From positions 1-28,627 of the forward strand of contig DATHGT010000390.1 of the NCBI GenBank assembly GCA_035317605.1: 28,627 nucleotides of DNA. Direction: 5' to 3'. Under the pieces are notes generated by a model. The model was given only the letters and a program-made list of their open reading frames with translations, was not told where the DNA came from and made no database searches. This document shows positions 6,590 to 15,546 of this stretch, in pieces (positions within the stretch are counted from its first letter, which is position 1; each line of letters begins with the position of its first letter). A program made the translations under genes and the position numbers. Origin of the DNA: DATHGT01 sp035317605. Its GTDB lineage: Bacteria; Methylomirabilota; Methylomirabilia; Rokubacteriales; CSP1-6.

Positions 6590-7756
6590 TCAAGGTTTGC
6601 CCATCGCATTCGCGAGGGCGATCAGCGTGGCGTCGCCGCCGCGGGCGGCGAGGATCGAGAGACCCACCGGCAGCCCGTCGACGGTCGCGCCCGGGAGACT
6701 CACCTGCGGCACCCCGGTGAGGCCGCCGTGGGCGGTCAGACAGTTCATGCGCGCGCGGAGCGGATCGAGCGTGGAGAGCGGCAGGCCCTTGTGGAGCGCC
6801 GGGAAGGGCGTCGTGGGCATGCAGGCGATCGTCCCCGGCGGGAGCAGCCACGCGATGCGGGCCCGCGCCTCGTCGCGGGTCAGCGCCGCCCACTGACGGT
6901 CGCTCTCTGAAATCGTGGCGGACTGGGCCAGGCCGCGCGCCACGTTGAAGGCCAGGCGCGGGTTGTCGCGATCGAGCCAGTCCTTGAAGGTGAGCCACGC
7001 TTCGTGGGGTTGCAGGGTTCGCTGGGCTCGCGACCAGAGGGACAGCCCGGGCGGCGCCAGCAGATCCTCGCGGGTGTCGCCCACGAGCGCCGCCAGCTTG
7101 CGCACCATCGGCTGGAGCGCCGCCGCCGTCTCGGCATCGGCGAGACCGAACGCGTCCACCGCGATGACGAGCCTCGTCGGCAACGTCGCCGGGGTCGGCT
7201 CGCCGAGCATCACTTCCGAGACGCGCGCGAACGTGCGGGCGTCGCGCGCGAACCATCCGGTCGTGTCGGAGCTCGGGGCCTGCCGCATCATGCCCGTGAG
7301 ATCGAGCCGGCCGTGGGTCGGGCGGATGCCGTAGAGGCCGCAGAAGCTCGCGGGCACGCGCACCGAGCCGCCGGTGTCGGTGCCGAGCGCGGTGTCGCAC
7401 AGCCCCTGGGCCACCGCCGAGGCCGAGCCCGACGACGAGCCGCCGGGCACGCGGTCGGGCGCTTTCGGGTTGAGCGGCGTGCCGTCGAAGGGGTTCTCGC
7501 CGAGAATGCCCAGCGAGACCTCGTCGGTGATGGTCTTGCCGATCAGCGTCGCGCCGGCGTCGAGCAGACGCTGCACCGCCCACGCGTGACGCGTGGGAAT
7601 CGGATGCTGCCGCGCCCAATCCGGATTGCCGCCACCCGTCGGATACCCGGCGACGTCGAACAGATCCTTGGCCGCGAACGTCAGCCCGGCGAGCGGACCA
7701 TTCTGCGCGCCAGCGATGCGCAGCGGCGGGCCGTCGACGAACGGGCTTGCGGTCAC
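6590..7756 (-). CDS. Amidase (amidase signature family)
   Basis: This 388-residue enzyme hydrolyses amides to acids and ammonia. The Ser-cisSer-Lys triad is visible: Lys30 in FAAKDLFD, Ser107 in PGGSSSGS and the nucleophile Ser131 in TDTGGSVRVPAS, with the 24-residue spacing between the serines seen in the family. The first residues PLAGLTFAAKDLFDVAGYPTGGGNPDW are typical of the glutamyl-tRNA amidotransferase A-like branch, but there are no GatB/GatC partners here and the protein is shorter than GatA. Beside nitrile hydratase it probably takes the amide product to the carboxylic acid, although the two units are convergent and not one operon. The start is a GTG at 7756, only 3 nt after the Uma2 stop. 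The exact substrate is unknown. Confidence 0.93.
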   Translation of the reverse strand: MTASPFVDGPPLRIAGAQNGPLAGLTFAAKDLFDVAGYPTGGGNPDWARQHPIPTRHAWAVQRLLDAGATLIGKTITDEVSLGILGENPFDGTPLNPKAPDRVPGGSSSGSASAVAQGLCDTALGTDTGGSVRVPASFCGLYGIRPTHGRLDLTGMMRQAPSSDTTGWFARDARTFARVSEVMLGEPTPATLPTRLVIAVDAFGLADAETAAALQPMVRKLAALVGDTREDLLAPPGLSLWSRAQRTLQPHEAWLTFKDWLDRDNPRLAFNVARGLAQSATISESDRQWAALTRDEARARIAWLLPPGTIACMPTTPFPALHKGLPLSTLDPLRARMNCLTAHGGLTGVPQVSLPGATVDGLPVGLSILAARGGDATLIALANAMGKP

Positions 7757-7759
7757 GGC

Positions 7760-8323
7760 CTACGCGAAGATCTCGGCGAGCGAGAGCGTGACGTCGGGGA
7801 AGGCCTGAAGCGAGATGGTCTCCGCCCCCTCGACACGGCGGACGTCGAGATACCGGTCACGCTCGGGCCGGCGGTAGATCTCGATGCTCTCGGCGGGGCA
7901 GTTCACGATCCAGTACTCGGCAATGCCGGCTTCGGCGTACAGCGCGAGCTTCGTCGATCGGTCCCACGCGAGCGAGCTGTCCGCGACCTCGATGAGCAGG
8001 AGCGCGTCCTCGGCGGAGGCGTGGCGCTGCTTGTAGGGTAGCGCACGCCGCCGGAGAACCTTGAGGTCGGGCTCGGGCACCGAATCGTCCGACACGACGA
8101 GGGCATTCTGGACGGACACACGCGCTCGCCCGGCCAGGCGCAGGACCAGCAGCTCGTTCAGGTTGTCGACGAAAGCGATGTGCCGCGGGCCGGGGGTCAT
8201 CTTGTGGACGATCTCGCCCCGGATCAGCTCGACCCGGTCGCGGTCCGTGAGGATGCCCGCCTCGACCATGCGGCAGTACTCGTCGCTGGTGAAGAGTCGC
8301 CGCGCCACCACTTCCACCGCCAT
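7760..8323 (-). CDS. Uma2 family (DUF820) restriction endonuclease-like protein
   Basis: This 187-residue protein belongs to the Uma2/DUF820 family with a PD-(D/E)XK nuclease fold. The core motifs are VELIRGEIVHKM (Glu37), SVPEPDLKVL (Asp86), LLLIEVADSS (Glu112) and the Lys125 helix STKLALYAEAGIAEYWIVN, which together form the expected metal-binding site. The family is often present in many copies, especially in cyanobacteria, and its function is not settled. The start ATG at 8321-8323 has GGGAGGA upstream; the longer frame to 8407 lacks homology. It precedes the amidase with a 3-nt gap and is probably co-transcribed with it, but no functional link is evident. Confidence 0.9.
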   Translation of the reverse strand: MAVEVVARRLFTSDEYCRMVEAGILTDRDRVELIRGEIVHKMTPGPRHIAFVDNLNELLVLRLAGRARVSVQNALVVSDDSVPEPDLKVLRRRALPYKQRHASAEDALLLIEVADSSLAWDRSTKLALYAEAGIAEYWIVNCPAESIEIYRRPERDRYLDVRRVEGAETISLQAFPDVTLSLAEIFA

Positions 8324-8432
8324 CGTTGTCCTCCCTTCCCAGCCCGTCTCATTGACCAGCATATAGCCGACCTCGGCGACGGTTGGGAAGTCCCTGGAAG
8401 GATACACTGCGACCGCGGGTTACTATCCGGGC

Positions 8433-9272
8433 ATGGCCCGGCAGATCTCGCTCGCCCACCTGACCGTGCTGGACACGACACCGCCTGAGCTGGTCACTGT
8501 CGCGGCGGCGGCGGGCTTCAACACGATTGGCATCCGGCTGACGGCGACGCCGAGCGTGGGCGTGCCCCCGTATACCGATGAGATGCTTCGGAGCGGTCCG
8601 CTCCTGCGCGAGACGCTGCGGCGTCTGGAGGACACGGGTGTGTCCGTGCTCGATACCGAGTTTCTTCGCTTCGAGCCGGATCAGCCCGTCGGAATTCCAG
8701 AAGGCTTCCTCGAAGTCTCGGCGCGGCTCGGGGCGAAGAACGTGCTCGTGATGAGCGCCGAGGAGGACGGGCGCACGCTCGAGCGATTCTGCGAGCTGTG
8801 CGATCGCGCCGCCACCTACGGCCTGCAGGTCGGCCTGGAGTTCGCGATCTACACGGGTGTGCGGACGCTCGCCCACGCCGCGGAGGTCGTGGCGCGCTCG
8901 AAGCGGGCGAACGCGTCGGTGCTCATCGACGCGCTGCACTTCAGCCGCTCGGGCGGCCGGCCCGCCCACGTCGCGAGCGTCGACCCGTCGCTGCTGCGAT
9001 ACGCCCAGATCTGCGACGCCGGCCCGGACATGCCTGGGCCCGGGGACACATCAGCATTGATCCGCGAAGCCCGCACGGGCCGGCTGCTTCCCGGCGAAGG
9101 CGTGTTGCCACTCGTCGACCTGGTGGCGGCGTTGCCCGAATCGGCCCCGCTGGCGATCGAGGCGCCGTGTCGCGACACCGCGCATCTCCCCGCGCTCGAG
9201 CGCGCCAAGCGTGCGCATCAGGCGCTCTCGGCCCTCGTCGAGCGCGTCGCGGAGCGACGACACGACGACTGA
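8433..9272 (+). CDS. Sugar phosphate isomerase/epimerase family TIM-barrel protein
   Basis: This 279-residue protein is of the xylose isomerase-like TIM-barrel superfamily. The pattern of alternating strands and helices is clear: LAHLTVLDTTPPELVTVAAAAGFNTIGIR at the start, VSVLDTEFLRF in the second repeat, LGAKNVLVM in the third, GLQVGLEFAIYTGVRTL with a candidate metal ligand Glu, and ASVLIDALHFSRSGG with Asp-His. The terminal GEGVLPLVDLVAAL and LAIEAPC segments also fit. Members isomerise or epimerise sugars, inositols or hydroxyacids, or cleave keto acids; the substrate cannot be told. It is followed 1 nt later by an OFA-like transporter, which suggests uptake and use of one substrate. Confidence 0.85.
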   Translation: MARQISLAHLTVLDTTPPELVTVAAAAGFNTIGIRLTATPSVGVPPYTDEMLRSGPLLRETLRRLEDTGVSVLDTEFLRFEPDQPVGIPEGFLEVSARLGAKNVLVMSAEEDGRTLERFCELCDRAATYGLQVGLEFAIYTGVRTLAHAAEVVARSKRANASVLIDALHFSRSGGRPAHVASVDPSLLRYAQICDAGPDMPGPGDTSALIREARTGRLLPGEGVLPLVDLVAALPESAPLAIEAPCRDTAHLPALERAKRAHQALSALVERVAERRHDD

Positions 9273-9273
9273 C

Positions 9274-10470
9274 GTGAGGCCGAGCGCGTGGCGCACGGTG
9301 GCGGCGGCCACCGCGCTCAACGCGCCGCTCGGATCGCTTTACGCGTTCAGCGTGTTCCTCAAACCGCTGGAGACGCTCCTCGGGCTCAGCCGCGCCGATC
9401 TCGCGTTCGTGTTCGCGCTGGCCGCCGCCGGCTTCGGCGTCGGCATGAACGTGGCGCCCTACGTGTTTGGACTGGCGCCAACGGCTGTCCTGGTGCTGGC
9501 GTGCGCGGTCGCCAGCAGTCTCGGGATCGCGCTCGCGGCCACCGCCAGCGGCCTCGCTCAGCTCGCCGTCGGCTACGGCGTGCTGTTCGGCGCCGGGGGC
9601 GGCGCGGCGTACATCCTCGCCCAGCAGACCGTGAACCTCGCGGTCACGCGCCGCCACGGGCTCGTCAACGGCTACGTGGTCGCGCTCTATCCCGCGGGGG
9701 CCATGCTCGCGGCTCCGCTCTTCGGCTGGTCGATCCGCGAATTCGGTGTGCGCCTGACGCTCGGCGGTCTCGCCACGGTCCTGGCCATCACCGGATCGGC
9801 CAGCGCGTGGTTGATCGCGCGGTCCGGCGTCACCCTCGCGGCCGCCGGCGTGGGCGCCGCGCCGAGCGCGGACGAGCGACGCCGCGCGGTGTTCTGGCGG
9901 CTGTGCCTGGTCTTCTTCCTGGCCGCGTCCGCGGGACTCATGGTGTTGAGTCAAGCCGCCGGCATCATCGCCGCCTATGGTGGTGCGCAGGCCCTCGCCG
10001 TCTACGGCACCACCTTCATCGCCGGCAGCATCGCGGTGGCACGCCTCGGCGGCGGCTGGATGGTCGACCGGTTCACGATACCCACGGTGGCGGCCGGGGC
10101 CCACGCCGCCGCGCTCACGGGGAACGTGGTCCTGACGCTGTGGCCCGGCCCCGCGGTCTCGGTCGTCGCGTTGACGCTGGTGGGACTCGGCTACGGGGTG
10201 ATCTCCGGCCTCACCGCGGCGGCGGTCGCCGTCTACTGGCGACGCGCGCTGTACGGCCGGATGGCCAGCCGGATCTACATCGCGTGGTGCGCCGCCGCGA
10301 TCATCCTGCCCATCGTCGCCGGCCGCCTGTTCGATCTCACCCAGAGCTACGGCACCGCGATCCTCATCGCGGGCGGCGGCAACGTCCTCGGCGTCGTCGT
10401 CGCGCTCGGGCTCCCGAGCCAGCGCACGTCCCGCGCCGAGCTCGCGGCGGCGAACGTCGCCGACGGATGA
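9274..10470 (+). CDS. MFS transporter, oxalate/formate antiporter (OFA)-like
   Basis: This 398-residue inner-membrane carrier has about 12 hydrophobic segments. The opening ALNAPLGSLYAFSVFLKPLETLLGLSRADLAF is characteristic of OFA-type transporters, where the first helix reads as a Gly/Ser/Tyr-rich stretch and is followed by the fixed length loop. The central linker has SADERRRAVFWRLC, and the second half contains GGGWMVDRFTIPTV as the repeated motif A. Family members move monocarboxylates or dicarboxylates. The GTG start at 9274 lies 1 nt after the isomerase stop, so translation is probably coupled. No good ribosome binding site precedes it. It converges on the ABC-F gene with a 24-nt gap. 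Confidence 0.87.
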   Translation: MRPSAWRTVAAATALNAPLGSLYAFSVFLKPLETLLGLSRADLAFVFALAAAGFGVGMNVAPYVFGLAPTAVLVLACAVASSLGIALAATASGLAQLAVGYGVLFGAGGGAAYILAQQTVNLAVTRRHGLVNGYVVALYPAGAMLAAPLFGWSIREFGVRLTLGGLATVLAITGSASAWLIARSGVTLAAAGVGAAPSADERRRAVFWRLCLVFFLAASAGLMVLSQAAGIIAAYGGAQALAVYGTTFIAGSIAVARLGGGWMVDRFTIPTVAAGAHAAALTGNVVLTLWPGPAVSVVALTLVGLGYGVISGLTAAAVAVYWRRALYGRMASRIYIAWCAAAIILPIVAGRLFDLTQSYGTAILIAGGGNVLGVVVALGLPSQRTSRAELAAANVADG

Positions 10471-10494
10471 CCCGATGCGTCCCGCGACTGGAGG

Positions 10495-12132
10495 CTAGGC
10501 GCGCACGCCCGGCGCTTCGTGGCCGGTGCGCTCGACGTACTCGACGTAGGACCCGGGATAGAGATGCGGGGCGGCCTCGCCGCCGTTCCCTTCGCCGAGC
10601 TCGAGCACGTGGGTGCTGAGGCCGCGCAGGAACGCCCGGTCGTGGGACACGAAGACCATGGTGCCGTCGAAGTCGCCCAGCGCCTCGATCAGCATCTCCT
10701 GCGTCTCGAGGTCCAGGTGGTTCGTCGGCTCGTCGAGCACGAGGAAATTCGGCGGGTTGAGCAGCATGCGCGCCATCACCAGGCGCGTCTTCTCGCCGCC
10801 CGACAGCGTGCGGATCTTCTTGTCGACATCGTCGCCCGAGAACTGGAACGCGCCGGCGAGGTTGCGCAGCACGCCGATGGACTCGCCGGGAAAGTCGGCC
10901 TGGAGCTGCTCCTCGATGGTGCGATCCGGATCGAGGACGTCGAGCGCCTGCTGCGAGAAGTAGCCCATCGTCACGCTGGCCCCGAGCTGCACCGCGCCGG
11001 CGTCCGGCGTCAGGGCGCCCGCGATCATCTTGAGCAGGGTGGATTTCCCCGCGCCGTTCTTGCCCATCACCGACCAGCGCTCGCCGCGGCGGATGGTGAG
11101 CGAGAGGCCGTCGTACACCACGCGGCGGCCGTACGCCTTCTTCACGGCCTGAAGCGTGGCGACCTGCTCGCCCGACCGCGCGGGCGGACGGAAGTCGAAC
11201 TTCACGCGCTTGCGCTTCTTGGGGAGCTCGACCTTCTCGATCTTGTCGAGCGCCTTCACGCGGCTCTGGACCTGGGCCGCCTTGGCGGCGTGGGTGGCGA
11301 AGCGATCGATGAACCGCTGCTCCTTGGCGAGCATGGCCTGCTGGCGCGCATAGCTCGCCTCGCGGTTCTGCTCGCGGATCTCGCGCTCGCGCTCGTAGTG
11401 ATCGTAGTTCCCGGTGTGGACGGTGATCTCGCCGCCGTCGATCTCGGCGATCTTCGTCACGATCCGGTTCATGAACTCGCGGTCGTGAGAGGTCATGAGC
11501 AGGGCGCCCGGCAGCCGCTCGAGAAACGCTTCGAGCCAGAGGATCGATTCGATGTCGAGGTGGTTGGTGGGCTCGTCCATCAGCAGCACGTCGGGCCGGC
11601 CGAGCAGCACGCGCGCCATGCCGACGCGCATCTTCCACCCGCCCGACAGCGCGCCGACGTCGTCGTCGATCCGCTCGTCGTCGAAGCCGAGGCCGTGCAG
11701 CACTTCGCGCGCCTGCGCCTCGAGGGCATAGCCCCCGAGGTGGTCGTACGCCTCCTGCACCTCGCCGAAGCGCTCCAGGATCTTGTCCATGTCATCGGCG
11801 CGGTCCGGGTCGGCCATGGCCCGCTGCAGATCGGCAAGCTCGTGGTGCAGATCGCCGAGGCGGCCGCTGCCCGCGATGGCCTCGTCGAGGACCGTGCGGC
11901 CCGCCATCTCCTCGACGTCCTGGCGGAAGTAGCCGATCGTCAGCTTCCTCGGCAGCGAGACTTCCCCGTCGTCCGGCGTCTCCTCGTCCACGATCATCCG
12001 AAAGAGCGTGGTCTTGCCGGCGCCGTTGGGCCCGACGAGCCCGACCTTCTCGCCGGGATTGAACTGAAAGGACGCGTCGACGAACAGCACCTGGCGCCCG
12101 TACTGCTTGCTGATCCGGTTGAACGAGATCAC
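10495..12132 (-). CDS. ABC-F family ATPase (YbiT/Uup-like, ribosome-associated)
   Basis: This 545-residue soluble protein has two ABC ATPase domains and no membrane segment, the ABC-F layout. Domain 1 has Walker A GPNGAGKTT at 34-42, signature LSGGWKMR and Walker B LLMDEPTNHLD. Domain 2 has Walker A GKNGAGKST, signature LSGGEKTR and Walker B LVLDEPTNHLD. Between them is the charged linker (P-site tRNA interaction motif) with YEREREIREQNREASYARQQAMLAKEQ. ABC-F proteins bind the ribosomal E site to resolve stalled translation, or protect from antibiotics. The arrangement looks like the housekeeping YbiT type rather than a resistance factor, but this is not certain. It is divergent from the NmrA-like gene across a spacer with an 18-bp palindrome. 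Confidence 0.93.
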   Translation of the reverse strand: MISFNRISKQYGRQVLFVDASFQFNPGEKVGLVGPNGAGKTTLFRMIVDEETPDDGEVSLPRKLTIGYFRQDVEEMAGRTVLDEAIAGSGRLGDLHHELADLQRAMADPDRADDMDKILERFGEVQEAYDHLGGYALEAQAREVLHGLGFDDERIDDDVGALSGGWKMRVGMARVLLGRPDVLLMDEPTNHLDIESILWLEAFLERLPGALLMTSHDREFMNRIVTKIAEIDGGEITVHTGNYDHYEREREIREQNREASYARQQAMLAKEQRFIDRFATHAAKAAQVQSRVKALDKIEKVELPKKRKRVKFDFRPPARSGEQVATLQAVKKAYGRRVVYDGLSLTIRRGERWSVMGKNGAGKSTLLKMIAGALTPDAGAVQLGASVTMGYFSQQALDVLDPDRTIEEQLQADFPGESIGVLRNLAGAFQFSGDDVDKKIRTLSGGEKTRLVMARMLLNPPNFLVLDEPTNHLDLETQEMLIEALGDFDGTMVFVSHDRAFLRGLSTHVLELGEGNGGEAAPHLYPGSYVEYVERTGHEAPGVRA

Positions 12133-12192
12133 GCGTCCACCATCTCACATCGCGTCGCGCCGGCCGCCTTGACGTCGGCAGGGCGCGCGGCG

Positions 12193-12210
12193 GATCATCG
12201 GCCGATGATC
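12193..12210. promoter_or_regulatory. 18-bp perfect palindrome between divergent genes (possible operator)
   Basis: GATCATCGG joined to CCGATGATC forms an uninterrupted 18-bp palindrome. It lies in the 107-nt spacer between the ABC-F start (12132) and the NmrA-like start (12240), which fits a dimeric regulator site for one or both genes. No regulator gene is adjacent, and no promoter boxes are clear. Confidence 0.4.
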
Positions 12211-12239
12211 ACGCCATCCGCGATCCCGCCCAGGCAGCG

Positions 12240-13106
12240 ATGATCCTCGTCACCGGAGCCACGGGGCTCGTCGGCGGCGCGGTGGTTCATCAGCTCGCCG
12301 CGCAGGGCGTGCCGGTGCGGGCTCTGGTCCGGAGCGCGGAGAAGGGCGCCGCGCTCGCCGGGCCCACCGTGGAGACGGTTGTGGGCGACTTCGGCCGGCC
12401 GGAGACCCTCGGGCCGGCACTTCACGGGGTGACGCGCGCGCTCCTCATCTCCCACCACGCCGCCCGGCAGGTCGAGCTCCAGGGAAACTTCGTCGAGGCG
12501 GCGCGGCGGGCCGGGCCCGTGCACGTGGTCAAGCTTTCCGGGCTGGCCACCGCGCCGGGCTCGCCTTCGCAGAGCGGGCGGTGGCACGCCGAGACCGAAG
12601 CGCGGATCCGCGACGCCGGGCTGCCGTGGACGTTTCTCCACCCGCCCTACTTCATGCAGAATCTCCTGCGCGCCGCGCCCGCGGTGGCCGCTCACGGCGT
12701 GCTCACGGCCGCCATGCAGGAGGGCCGCATCGCGATGGTCGACGCGCGCGACGTGGCGGCCGTGGCGGTGGCGGCGCTGACCGCGCCCGGTCACACGGGC
12801 CAGACCTACGTGATCACCGGTCCGGAGGCGTTGTCTCACGCTGACGTCGCCGCCATCCTGTCGGAGGCGGCCGGCCGCCCGATCGTGTATCGAGACATCG
12901 CGCTCGACGCGTTCCGTGCGCAGCTCGTCTCGGGCGGCGCCCCGCCCTGGCTCGTGGAGGTGCGGATGGAGTTCACGTCAGTCCTGCGCGAGGGCTTCGC
13001 GGCGGCCGTGACCGACACGGTCGCCCGTACCACCGGACGCCCACCGCGCACCCTGGCCGCGTTCGCGGCCGAGCACGCCGCCCGATTCGGCCGCGCGAGT
13101 CAGTAA
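12240..13106 (+). CDS. NmrA-like NAD(P)-binding oxidoreductase or sensor (atypical SDR)
   Basis: This 288-residue protein is an atypical short-chain dehydrogenase of the NmrA/quinone oxidoreductase 2-like group. The Rossmann motif TGATGLVG at residues 5-12 is at the very start, followed by RALVRS as the NADP-favouring second strand and VVGDFGRPETL. VHVVKLSGLATAPGS replaces the classical YxxxK region; GLPWTFLHPPYFMQNLL and VDARDVAAVAVAALT are family hallmarks. Members either reduce quinones or sense NADP redox state. Substrate is unknown. The start ATG lacks a strong ribosome binding site. It converges on the deacylase with a 14-nt gap. Confidence 0.9.
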   Translation: MILVTGATGLVGGAVVHQLAAQGVPVRALVRSAEKGAALAGPTVETVVGDFGRPETLGPALHGVTRALLISHHAARQVELQGNFVEAARRAGPVHVVKLSGLATAPGSPSQSGRWHAETEARIRDAGLPWTFLHPPYFMQNLLRAAPAVAAHGVLTAAMQEGRIAMVDARDVAAVAVAALTAPGHTGQTYVITGPEALSHADVAAILSEAAGRPIVYRDIALDAFRAQLVSGGAPPWLVEVRMEFTSVLREGFAAAVTDTVARTTGRPPRTLAAFAAEHAARFGRASQ

Positions 13107-13120
13107 GCGCCGCTCGCGAC

Positions 13121-14857
13121 CTACCGTCCCGCGCGCTCCTGACCCCGCGCGCCGGGTCCGCGCAGCAATTGGCCGGGGACGCGACCGGTGGCGTGGCCGT
13201 TCTCCAGCGTGATCTCGCCGTTGACCACGGTGGCCGCGATCCCTTCCGCCTTCTGCACGAGACGGCGGGCGCCGCCCGGCAGATCGGTTTCGACCGTCGG
13301 CATCGCGGGCTTCACGCGCTCGGCGTCGAACAGCACGAGGTCCGCCTTGAAGTCCGCGCGCACCAGGCCGCGATCGTTGAGCTCCCAGGCCGAGGCGTTG
13401 TCGAAGGTGAGCTTGCGCACGGCCTCTTCCAGCGTGAAGGCTTGCTTGGCGCGCACCCAGTAACTCAGCAGGTGAGTCTGCAGCGAGGAGCCCATCTCCT
13501 GGCAGACGTGGGCGCCCGAATCCGAGAACGTCGCCAGCGTCCGCGGGTGTCTCAGAATGCCGAGCACGTGGGCGGGGTCCTCGTTGACCAGCGGCTGCAC
13601 GAAGACCTGATCCTCGTTCTCCAGCGCCAGATCGAGCATCGTCTCGACCGGGTGCTGGCCGCGCTGCGCCGAGAGCTGCGCGACGGTGGGGTCGTCCCAG
13701 TCGACGCCCTTCATGACGTAGAGGTTGGCGTAGTCCGGCTTGCGCGGATCGGTGGTCGCGGCGCCGCCGCCCTGCAGCACGTTGTCGCGGGGCTTCATGA
13801 GCCCTTCCTCGGCGATCAGTTGCCGGCGCGTCGCCGGATCGGCGAGGCGTCGCCTCTGCTCTTCGAGCGGCAACTCGCGCAACCGCTGCCACCCCGGCAG
13901 CACGTCGAACGGCAGACAGGACTTGAGCGAGAAGATCGCGTTGATCGAGCGGGTGGTCGCCTGTCCCCACATCCGCGCACCGGCGGCCGCGCACTCGTCC
14001 ATGTACTCGAGCTGGTACGTCCACGGGTTCGGCTGGTCGCCCTGACGGCTCGAGAGCATGCCGAACATCATCGGCCGGCCGGTTTCCAGCGCGAGTTGCT
14101 TCAGCCGGGCGAGGAAGCGGCGCTGCGCGTCACCTCCGGAGATGTCCGGGCCGATCTGAAAGATGCCGGCGTTCAGGTCGGCCATGGCGCCGACGAGGCG
14201 GTCGAGCTCCGACCAGTCGGCGATGCGGCTGGCCACCGGCGTGTCGTCCGGGGTGACGTGCGTGGTGGCGCGCGAGCTCGAGAACCCCATGGCGCCGGCG
14301 CGGATCGCTTCCTGCACCGCGGCAGTCATGCGGGCGAGATCGTCGTCGGTGGCCTTCTCGCTCAACGCGCGCGCGCCCATGACGTACATGCGCAGGGCCG
14401 AATGGCCGATGTAGGCGCCGTAGTTGATCGCCTTGGGCAAGCGGTCGACGGTGGCCAGATACTCCGGGAAGGTTTCCCAGGTCCAGTCGATGCCGGCCAG
14501 CATCGCTTCGGTGGGAATGTCCTCGACCGCGGTCAGGCAGCGGGCGAACCACTCGCGCGCCTCCGGCTTGCACGGCGCCAGCGCGAATCCACAGTTGCCC
14601 ATGATCACGGTGGTGACGCCGTGCCAGCAGGAGCAACTCCCGATGGGGTCCCACGCCACTTGCGCGTCCATGTGGGTGTGGCCGTCGATGAAGCCGGGCG
14701 CGACGATCAGGCCGTCGGCGTCGATGGTGCGCTCGGCCACCGAACGGATCCGCCCGATCTCGACGATCCGGTCACCCTCGATGCCGACGTCCCCGCGATA
14801 GCGCGCCGCCCCGGACCCGTCGACGATCGTCCCGTTGCGAATCAAGAGATCCAGCAT
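13121..14857 (-). CDS. N-acyl-D-amino-acid deacylase family amidohydrolase
   Basis: This 578-residue enzyme is a metal-dependent amidohydrolase of the D-aminoacylase group (COG3653). The metal-binding motif HTHMD is at residues 60-64, preceded by LIVAPGFID. MGNCGFALAP places Cys89 at the position of the metal-bridging cysteine of D-aminoacylases, which replaces the carboxylated lysine of other amidohydrolases. The late motif FSDSGAHV and the terminal ADLVLFD and VVNGEITLENGHATGRVPGQ are also typical. The expected reaction is hydrolysis of N-acyl-D-amino acids to D-amino acids; the true substrate may differ. The start ATG at 14855-14857 is preceded by GGGAGAG. The frame is open further upstream but only as a shadow of the divergent DUF488 gene. 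Confidence 0.92.
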   Translation of the reverse strand: MLDLLIRNGTIVDGSGAARYRGDVGIEGDRIVEIGRIRSVAERTIDADGLIVAPGFIDGHTHMDAQVAWDPIGSCSCWHGVTTVIMGNCGFALAPCKPEAREWFARCLTAVEDIPTEAMLAGIDWTWETFPEYLATVDRLPKAINYGAYIGHSALRMYVMGARALSEKATDDDLARMTAAVQEAIRAGAMGFSSSRATTHVTPDDTPVASRIADWSELDRLVGAMADLNAGIFQIGPDISGGDAQRRFLARLKQLALETGRPMMFGMLSSRQGDQPNPWTYQLEYMDECAAAGARMWGQATTRSINAIFSLKSCLPFDVLPGWQRLRELPLEEQRRRLADPATRRQLIAEEGLMKPRDNVLQGGGAATTDPRKPDYANLYVMKGVDWDDPTVAQLSAQRGQHPVETMLDLALENEDQVFVQPLVNEDPAHVLGILRHPRTLATFSDSGAHVCQEMGSSLQTHLLSYWVRAKQAFTLEEAVRKLTFDNASAWELNDRGLVRADFKADLVLFDAERVKPAMPTVETDLPGGARRLVQKAEGIAATVVNGEITLENGHATGRVPGQLLRGPGARGQERAGR

Positions 14858-14907
14858 GGTGTTCTCTCCCGTGGCTCGTGCGTTGCCCCATACTACCCGC
14901 TCCGGCG

Positions 14908-14924
14908 GTCGCGGACACCGCGAC
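14908..14924. repeat. 7-bp inverted repeat between divergent deacylase and DUF488 genes
   Basis: GTCGCGG and CCGCGAC flank a three-base loop in the 89-nt divergent spacer. It could be an operator or an RNA hairpin in the DUF488 leader. In DNA this rich in GC such short repeats also arise by chance. Confidence 0.25.
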
Positions 14925-14946
14925 GGGGAGGCAGCGGGTCGATAGA

Positions 14947-15546
14947 ATGGACGCGGCGATGGACCAGGCCGCCGGGCTCCGGATCTACACCGTCGGGCAT
15001 TCGACCCGCGCGCTCGACGAGTTGCTGGCGATGCTCCGAACCCGCGGCGTGGCCACGCTCGTCGACGTGCGGACGATTCCGCGCTCCCGGCGGAACCCGC
15101 AGTTCGCCCGCGAGTCGCTCTCCGAGTCGCTCCCGCAGGCCTCGATCCGATACCTGCACATGCCCGGGCTCGGAGGCCTCCGTCGCCCACGGGCGGACTC
15201 GATCAACACCGGCTGGCGTAACCCAGGTTTCCGCGGGTACGCCGACTACATGGAGACGGCGGAGTTCGAGCGGAATCTCGAGACGCTGGTCGGGGAAGCG
15301 TCGCGCGGCCCCGTGGCGTTCATGTGCGCCGAGGCTGTTCCGTGGCGGTGTCACCGATCGTTGATCGCCGATGCCCTGACCGTGAGGGGCATCGCGGTGG
15401 AGCACATCCTGAGCGCGTCGGCTACCGAGCTGCACAGGCTCACGCCGTTTGCGCGCGTCGAGGGAACGAGGGTCACCTATCCTGGCGGTGCCGACCAGGG
15501 GTCGAGCGCCCAGACGAGACTTTCTTTCGACCACCCAACGTCGTGA
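14947..15546 (+). CDS. DUF488 domain-containing protein
   Basis: This 199-residue protein carries a DUF488 domain. The signature elements are IYTVGHSTRALDELLAML near residues 13-30, LVDVRTIPRSRRNPQFA near 38-54, YLHMPGLGGLR in the middle and VAFMCAEAVPWRCHRSLIADAL with two conserved cysteines near residues 130-150. The family is widespread and uncharacterised; the cysteine-rich CAEAPWRCHR-like motif hints at metal binding or redox chemistry. Two close ATG codons, 14947 and 14959, could start it; I use the first. Its C-terminal tail after the domain is short and unremarkable. It is divergent from the deacylase. Confidence 0.9.
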   Translation: MDAAMDQAAGLRIYTVGHSTRALDELLAMLRTRGVATLVDVRTIPRSRRNPQFARESLSESLPQASIRYLHMPGLGGLRRPRADSINTGWRNPGFRGYADYMETAEFERNLETLVGEASRGPVAFMCAEAVPWRCHRSLIADALTVRGIAVEHILSASATELHRLTPFARVEGTRVTYPGGADQGSSAQTRLSFDHPTS

